Positions 5,621 to 5,884 of a DNA stretch of 5,884 nucleotides are shown here, piece by piece. The translations under genes and the position numbers were made by a program. The DNA is taken from assembly GCA_025937035.1 (NCBI GenBank), contig JAICSG010000283.1, positions 1-5,884 of the forward strand, written 5' to 3'. The first letter of the stretch is position 1, and each line of letters starts with the position of its first letter. The notes under the pieces are model-generated. The model saw nothing but the letters and a program-made list of their open reading frames with translations. It did no database searches and had not been told where the DNA came from. Source of the DNA: Thermoanaerobaculia bacterium (GTDB taxonomy: Bacteria; Acidobacteriota; Thermoanaerobaculia; Multivoradales; UBA5704).

Positions 5621-5884
5621 ACGCCGGCCCCCTCTCCCGTCCCCTCCCCGGGAGAGGGGGAGAACGGCGAGCGGCCCTCGACGGGGAAATCCTTGCGCAG
5701 GGGGTGACCGTCGAACCCCTCCCAGAGGAGGAGGCGGGTGAGATCGGGATGCCCCTCGAAGGGCACGCCGAAGAGGTCCCACACCTCGCGCTCCGGCCAC
5801 TCCGCGGCCCGCCAGACGCCGGTGACCGAGGGGACCGGCGTCTCCTCGCCGGCCGTGATCTTGACCCGCATCCGCCGGCCCGCC
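5617..5884 (-). CDS. nuoC: NADH-quinone oxidoreductase (complex I) subunit C, C-terminal part
   Basis: Only the last roughly 88 codons are present; the gene continues beyond the right edge. The sequence carries the NuoC (30-kDa subunit) signature: [20 protein letters not shown], then [16 protein letters not shown] and [12 protein letters not shown]. NuoC is a peripheral-arm subunit packed against NuoD. The Met codon at 5871 is probably internal, since the frame is open upstream and NuoC normally has a long N-terminal domain. After the GHPLRKD segment, the last 18 or so residues (from about [14 protein letters not shown] to the end) do not look like NuoC. They are encoded by the inverted repeat at 5628-5660. 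The stop TGA (5619-5617) overlaps the nuoD TTG. Confidence 0.92.
   Translation of the reverse strand, partial: AGRRMRVKITAGEETPVPSVTGVWRAAEWPEREVWDLFGVPFEGHPDLTRLLLWEGFDGHPLRKDFPVEGRSPFSPSPGEGTGEGAGV
5628..5660. repeat. Perfect 11-bp inverted repeat with G-quadruplex potential at the nuoC/nuoD junction
   Basis: Plus-strand arms CCCCCTCTCCC (5628-5638) and GGGAGAGGGGG (5650-5660) flank an 11-nt loop. On the coding (minus) strand the loop plus the second arm read as four G-tracts (GGGG, GGGG, GGG, GGGGG) with 1-, 2- and 3-nt linkers. The second arm contains the AGAGGGG that would serve as the nuoD ribosome binding site. The element resembles short GC-rich hairpin repeats often scattered between genes in high-GC bacteria; copy number elsewhere cannot be seen here. 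Confidence 0.7.

Noticed and set aside
4526..5800. NuoD extended to 424 residues, or NuoD as a NiFe hydrogenase large subunit
   Set aside because: The extension is the shadow of nuoC. The protein has no CxxC nickel ligands at either end and ends with the NuoD-type GEVDR.

Overview
The window is a high-GC bacterial chromosomal segment in which every supportable gene lies on the minus strand, so the biological order runs from high to low coordinates. No mobile element, CRISPR array, tRNA or rRNA is visible. A SigR/RsrA-type sigma and anti-sigma pair, a complex I operon fragment ending in nuoD, a MepM-type endopeptidase and the high GC would fit an Acidobacteriota or deltaproteobacterial-type lineage. 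That placement is an inference, because no phylogenetic marker is complete enough to fix it.

Right part (5884 down to 4526): the 3' end of nuoC, cut by the window edge, overlaps by 4 nt (TTGA) with a complete nuoD. These are the peripheral-arm subunits C and D of NADH:quinone oxidoreductase (complex I). NuoD is clearly a family member, but by alignment from memory it lacks both residues that hold the quinone headgroup (His to Gln17, Tyr to Leu66). A perfect 11-bp inverted repeat that is also a four-tract G-rich motif spans the nuoC tail and the nuoD ribosome binding site.

Middle (4525 down to 2702): a 272-nt intergenic region with a strong imperfect hairpin separates nuoD from a stress-response module. 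The module has an ECF sigma factor very like actinobacterial SigR, a small zinc-binding anti-sigma factor like RsrA with the full C/H/CxxC/C set, and a secreted TlpA/thioredoxin-like protein whose CxxC is changed to Ser-Pro-Arg-Ser. The sigma/anti-sigma gap holds several palindromic elements and a possible promoter. Three imperfect 15-bp tandem repeats separate the anti-sigma gene from the thioredoxin-like gene.

Left part (2571 down to 1): a membrane-anchored MepM-like M23 peptidoglycan endopeptidase and, 18 nt behind it, a GHMP-family sugar kinase, probably translationally coupled. Then comes a good sigma-70 promoter (TTGACT, 17 nt, TATAGT) driving a gene of which only the first 20 codons, a signal peptide, are inside the window.

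The working model is that the sigma/anti-sigma pair senses thiol or zinc oxidation in the cytoplasm and lies at the head of a run of envelope genes (a redox-inactive periplasmic thioredoxin-fold protein, a wall hydrolase and a sugar kinase). Co-orientation and short gaps support this, but internal promoters are possible, so a single transcript is not proven.
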